From SIG607 sp045646245 (lineage in GTDB: Bacteria; Bacillota; Clostridia; Oscillospirales; Acutalibacteraceae), in contig JAZRKJ010000054.1 in assembly GCA_045646245.1 (NCBI GenBank), positions 1 to 43,730 on the forward strand: a stretch of DNA of 43,730 bases. Reading direction: 5' to 3'. Shown one piece after another: positions 41,134 to 43,730 of the stretch (position 1 is the stretch's first letter; each line of letters starts with the position of its first letter). The position numbers were made by a program, and so were the translations under genes. The notes beneath the pieces are model-generated. The model ran no database searches, was not told the DNA's origin, and saw nothing but the letters and a program-made list of their open reading frames with translations.

Positions 41134-41931
41134 ATGTTTAAAATGCTGATAGCCGGTAACGACAACCGAAGCCTTAAAGCGGCAGACTTTTTAAGGGAAG
41201 CCTTTCCCGATTCGGTTATTATGAATCTTAATGATATAAAGCTTATCGAAGAAGCCTTCCATATATATCTGCTGCCGATTCCTTTAAGCTCTAATAACGG
41301 ACGTCTTAATAACACCGAAGTAGATATATCTGCCGACTTATTTTTAAAAGCAATACCAAAGGAAGCCTTAATAATAGGGGTTGGTGTTAATTTGGAAAAC
41401 GCGGCAGACCTTAATTCTCGGGACGATTTTGCATATATGAATGCCGTACCCACAGCCGAAGGGGCAATTAAGCTCTGTATTGGTGCAGCGGGCAAAACGC
41501 TTGACGAATGTAACGTTTTGGTAACCGGAGCAGGCAGAGTTTCCAAAATACTGCTTCACCGTTTATCCGCTTTTACAAAAAACCTTACGGTTGCGGCACG
41601 AAAAGCGGGAGATATTGCCTTTATGCGTTCTTGCGGCTACAGCGCCGTTACCATAGATTCGCTTGCAGAGAATTTGGGAAGGTTTGATATTATTTTCAAC
41701 ACAGTTCCCTTTAAAATATTCAACGGAAAAACCTTGATTCACGCCAAAAAGGATTCGGTATTTATTGAGCTTGCGTCTAACCTTTCAGGTTTTGACACAG
41801 GTTTTATAAACGTTATGCCCGTAACCTTTATTAACGCTCCCGCCCTTCCTTCAAAGGTTGCGCCGATTACGGCAGGGCGTATTTTGGCGGACACGGTTAT
41901 AAATATCATAAATGAAAAAAATATAGGTTAA
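41134..41931 (+). CDS. dpaA: Dipicolinate synthase subunit A (SpoVFA)
   Basis: With DpaB makes dipicolinic acid from dihydrodipicolinate in the mother cell, for spore core dehydration; 265 residues. The nucleotide-binding region reads NVLVTGAGRVSKILLHRL near 130-147, and the N-terminal part MFKMLIAGNDNRSLKAADFL is typical. The ATG at 41134 follows GGGGGT; the frame is open back to 41092 without a site. CATAATAT at 41086-41093 is roughly like a mother-cell promoter -10 but is not compelling. dpaB begins ten bases after its stop. Confidence 0.92.
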   Translation: MFKMLIAGNDNRSLKAADFLREAFPDSVIMNLNDIKLIEEAFHIYLLPIPLSSNNGRLNNTEVDISADLFLKAIPKEALIIGVGVNLENAADLNSRDDFAYMNAVPTAEGAIKLCIGAAGKTLDECNVLVTGAGRVSKILLHRLSAFTKNLTVAARKAGDIAFMRSCGYSAVTIDSLAENLGRFDIIFNTVPFKIFNGKTLIHAKKDSVFIELASNLSGFDTGFINVMPVTFINAPALPSKVAPITAGRILADTVINIINEKNIG

Positions 41932-41941
41932 GGGGATATTT

Positions 41942-42514
41942 ATGAAAGAAATAACAGCCGGATACGCTTTATGCGGCTCTTTCTGTACAATATCGGATTC
42001 GCTTGATGCGCTCAGAAGTCTTAAAGCTACGGGTATGAACATAATTCCCATAATGTCGCCCGTTGTTTATAACACCGATACGCGCTTCACCGAGCATTTA
42101 TCCCTGCAGAAAAGAGTAAAGGAAATCACCGGAAACGAAATTATACACACTATTGAAGAAGCGGAACCTATAGGCCCCAGAAAATTATTGGACGTTTTAG
42201 TGGTTGCGCCCTGTACGGGTAATACTATTGGAAAGCTTGCAAACGGAATCACCGACACATCGGTCACAATGGCGGTTAAAGCTCATCTCAGAAACCAAAA
42301 GCCCGTTGTTTTAGCCATTGCAACCAACGACGCTCTTTCAGCTTCGGCAAAAAACATCGGTACGCTTATGAATGTAAAAAATATATACTTTGTTCCCTTT
42401 TCTCAAGACAATGCAACCTCCAAACCCACTTCTATGATAGCCGACTTTACAAAAATCGGCGAAACTATTGAACTGGCTCTTAAAGGACAACAAATCCAAC
42501 CAATTTTGACATAA
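41942..42514 (+). CDS. dpaB: Dipicolinate synthase subunit B (SpoVFB)
   Basis: Flavoprotein-like partner of DpaA; 190 residues. Typical parts: GYALCGSFCTISDSL (4-18), NIIPIMSPVVYNTDTRF, PIGPRKLLDVLVVAPCTGNTIGKLANGITDTSVTMAVKAHLR (about 76-118) and IYFVPFSQDNATSKPTSMIADF. The asd, dapG and dapA genes that accompany dpaAB in Bacillus are absent, as is common in Clostridia. Confidence 0.95.
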   Translation: MKEITAGYALCGSFCTISDSLDALRSLKATGMNIIPIMSPVVYNTDTRFTEHLSLQKRVKEITGNEIIHTIEEAEPIGPRKLLDVLVVAPCTGNTIGKLANGITDTSVTMAVKAHLRNQKPVVLAIATNDALSASAKNIGTLMNVKNIYFVPFSQDNATSKPTSMIADFTKIGETIELALKGQQIQPILT

Positions 42515-42572
42515 TTCAAAATTACGTAAATATTAGTTGACATTATTCGACAAATATTGTACAATACAAAAA

Positions 42573-42597
42573 AGAAAGGTCGGTATTCGACCTTTCT
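42573..42597 (-). terminator. Terminator of tRNA-Thr
   Basis: A perfect ten-bp stem AGAAAGGTCG (42573-42582) with CGACCTTTCT (42588-42597) around a five-base loop. On the minus strand it ends in six T. It lies three bases beyond the encoded CCA. Confidence 0.88.
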
Positions 42598-42599
42598 GA

Positions 42600-42675
42600 T
42601 GGTGCTGAAGATGGGATTCGAACCCACGACCTATTGATTACGAATCAATTGCGCTACCAGCTACGCCACTTCAGC
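42600..42675 (-). tRNA. tRNA-Thr, anticodon CGU
   Basis: A 76-base cloverleaf on the minus strand. The acceptor stem GCTGAAG/CTTCAGC, D stem GCGT/GCGC (one G-T pair), anticodon stem ATTGA/TCAAT with loop TTCGTAA (anticodon CGT, reads ACG), variable AGGTC, T arm GTGGG-TTCGAAT-CCCAT, discriminator A and encoded CCA all fit. It has its own promoter and terminator, so it is a single-gene unit. Confidence 0.97.
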
Positions 42676-42689
42676 AATTGTACTTTAGG

Positions 42690-42718
42690 ATTATACCAAG
42701 TTTTTATTAAATAGTCAA
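42690..42718 (-). promoter_or_regulatory. SigA-type promoter of tRNA-Thr
   Basis: On the minus strand TTGACT (42713-42718), a 17-base spacer and TATAAT (42690-42695), 14 bases ahead of the mature 5' end. It overlaps the leader of the divergent XRE gene. Confidence 0.88.
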
Positions 42719-42737
42719 GTAAAAAGAGGATAGGTTT

Positions 42738-43145
42738 ATGAGAAAAAAGGCAGAACGTAAAATTTTAATCACCGAAAATATACGCAAAAAAATAGTTTTC
42801 TACCGTCAGAGAATGGGTTATGACCAAGACGAAATTGCGGATATTCTGGGAATCCCCCGTACTACTTATTGGTATAAAGAAAATTCGGCAGTTCGTCTTC
42901 CCGAAAGCTTTTTTACTGCTTTTGCAGAAGCTTGTCAGATTTCTCCGTCAATTTTTTTAGATATAGACGACCAAGAGCCTGTTACGGCAGCCAACCTTCA
43001 GCAAACCGGCGGCAAGAATTTACAGCTTTCCCCCAAAGAAGAACGCATAATAAAAATGCTCCGTTTATTGCCGTATGAGCTTTTTGACCAATATTATGAT
43101 AACCTACGTACCGACTTCCAAAAAACTTTGGATTCCGACGACTAA
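42738..43145 (+). CDS. XRE-family helix-turn-helix protein
   Basis: A 135-residue putative DNA-binding protein. The N-terminal helix-turn-helix (about 13-75) reads IRKKIVFYRQRMGYDQDEIADILGIPRTTYWYKEN, with SPSIFLDID closing the domain. The C-terminal part (SPKEERIIKMLRLLPYELFDQYYDNL) is helical and could mediate dimerisation. GAGGATAGG lies just before the ATG. Targets unknown. It lies between tRNA-Thr and a shared terminator. Confidence 0.85.
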   Translation: MRKKAERKILITENIRKKIVFYRQRMGYDQDEIADILGIPRTTYWYKENSAVRLPESFFTAFAEACQISPSIFLDIDDQEPVTAANLQQTGGKNLQLSPKEERIIKMLRLLPYELFDQYYDNLRTDFQKTLDSDD

Positions 43146-43150
43146 TATTT

Positions 43151-43174
43151 AACGCCGACTCTTTGGTCGGCGTT
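43151..43174. terminator. Bidirectional terminator
   Basis: A perfect nine-bp stem, AACGCCGAC with GTCGGCGTT, followed by ATTTATTATT on the plus strand. It lies between the convergent XRE and SGNH genes. Confidence 0.8.
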
Positions 43175-43179
43175 ATTTA

Positions 43180-43350
43180 TTATTCAATATTAAGTTTGTT
43201 AAGAATTGCCGCCGCTACGTGTTGGGCAAGTACCTCGTTACCTTCGGGAGTGTGGTGAAGATTATCCTCACACTTACCACTAAGCAATTCCCTTACACGC
43301 TTTGCATACCAAGCCTTAATGGAATCCCCAAGCAAAATAACCTTTTTCAT
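43180..43350 (-). pseudogene. SGNH hydrolase shrunk by an in-frame internal deletion
   Basis: The frame encodes only 56 residues: MKKVILLGDSIKAWYAKRV holds the nucleophile motif GDS, and NLHHTPEGNEVLAQHVAAAIL is the end of the same family, with the catalytic His region that normally reads D-x-H-x-T-x-E-G. SGNH hydrolases of this kind usually have about 180-200 residues, so roughly 120-140 central residues, including the Gly and Asn blocks, are gone although the frame stays open. The ATG at 43350 follows a good GGAGG. Enzyme activity is very unlikely. A genuine mini-protein is possible but less likely than decay or assembly collapse. Confidence 0.75.
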
Positions 43351-43406
43351 AAATAATTCCTCCCAAAATATTTCCGAAGGTATTATCACACAAAACATAA
43401 CGGAAG

Positions 43407-43730
43407 TCAATCCCACGTTCTGTTTTTATTTCCCAATATTATTCCTAAGGATATAAGAATAAACGCAAAAAGATACTGAAGCTTAAATATATTTTCACCA
43501 AGAAGTATTGCACCGAAAACACAGGCAAAAAGCGGTTCCGCAAACTTAATAATAAACATTTTTGAAAGACTGTTATTTTTAAGTATATAATACCAAAGTG
43601 TGTATCCGGTTATGGAAGCAAAGCAGATATAAGCAAAAATCAGCGTAGATTTTAAATTAAAGGCAAGCATATCCGCTCCCATAATAAGTGCTACTATAAA
43701 AAGAATTATACCTCCCGAAAGCTGAGAAAT
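43407..43730 (-). CDS. EamA/DMT-family transporter, C-terminal part (cut by window edge)
   Basis: The frame is open to the right edge, so the gene starts outside the window. About 107 residues are visible, with three or four membrane helices: ISQLSGGIILFIVALIM, TLIFAYICFASITGYTLWYYIL, FIIKFAEPLFACVFGAILLGENIF and YLFAFILISLGIILG. The order and the FAEPLFACVFGAILLGE stretch match the second EamA repeat of drug/metabolite transporters. Substrate unknown. Confidence 0.85.
   Translation of the reverse strand: MSQLSGGIILFIVALIMGADMLAFNLKSTLIFAYICFASITGYTLWYYILKNNSLSKMFIIKFAEPLFACVFGAILLGENIFKLQYLFAFILISLGIILGNKNRTWD

Overview
The window looks like the chromosome of a spore-forming, anaerobic Firmicute of class Clostridia, probably a gut Oscillospirales-type lineage. 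This is inferred from protein style and gene content: dipicolinate synthase genes, spoIIR, a dgt-dnaG-rpoD cluster and a fermentative D-lactate dehydrogenase. No 16S rRNA is present, so the placement is not firm. Most genes read leftwards (minus strand).

Region 1 (1-15.5 kb) is accessory. Its core is one eight-gene minus-strand operon (14261 down to 4314): VTC/polyphosphate-polymerase-type protein, DUF4956 membrane protein, CotH-type kinase, membrane-anchored (beta/alpha)8 glycoside-hydrolase-like protein with a CBM9-like tail, HEAT-repeat membrane protein, processive family-2 glycosyltransferase, DivIVA-like coiled coil, and a periplasmic-sensor/EAL c-di-GMP phosphodiesterase. Ahead of it lie a near-consensus promoter and a GEMM-I (c-di-GMP-I type) riboswitch whose last helix overlaps the left arm of an intrinsic terminator. 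This architecture predicts that ligand turns the operon on. A separate GGDEF-GGDEF-EAL-PAS gene with its own promoter follows. I read the whole as a cyclic-dinucleotide-controlled exopolysaccharide or surface-polymer system with built-in phosphodiesterase feedback. The base that sets ligand choice in the riboswitch appears to be A instead of G, so the ligand could be 3',3'-cGAMP. The cluster is flanked by mobile-element-type genes: a sigma-like gene fragment at the left edge, and TnpV, a small conserved protein and DUF6809 on the right. It may therefore be cargo of an integrated element abutting the 3' end of ileS.

Region 2 (15.5-26.2 kb) holds a type-2 ileS, a class B-like sortase, topoisomerase III, a divergent RpiR/MurR-type regulator followed by an MFS transporter broken by an internal deletion, D-lactate dehydrogenase, Maf and TrmO. 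Region 3 (26.3-34.4 kb) is core: amidase, TSCPD protein, rpoD, dnaG, dgt, YigZ, rpmE, spoIIR, ispE. Region 4 (34.5-43.7 kb) holds an ACT protein plus UPF0210 pair, PBP1A, a small BofC-like secreted protein, DUF4364, murC, dpaAB, tRNA-Thr(CGU), an XRE regulator, an SGNH hydrolase shrunk by an internal deletion, and the end of an EamA transporter cut by the window edge.

No gene-free stretch exceeds 300 bases. The longer gaps hold terminators, the riboswitch, two mosaics of unrelated hairpins (26.19-26.33 kb, 30.68-30.87 kb) and a run of CCTAAAT/CCCTAAT repeats (23.74-23.85 kb). I see no CRISPR array, rRNA or complete transposase.
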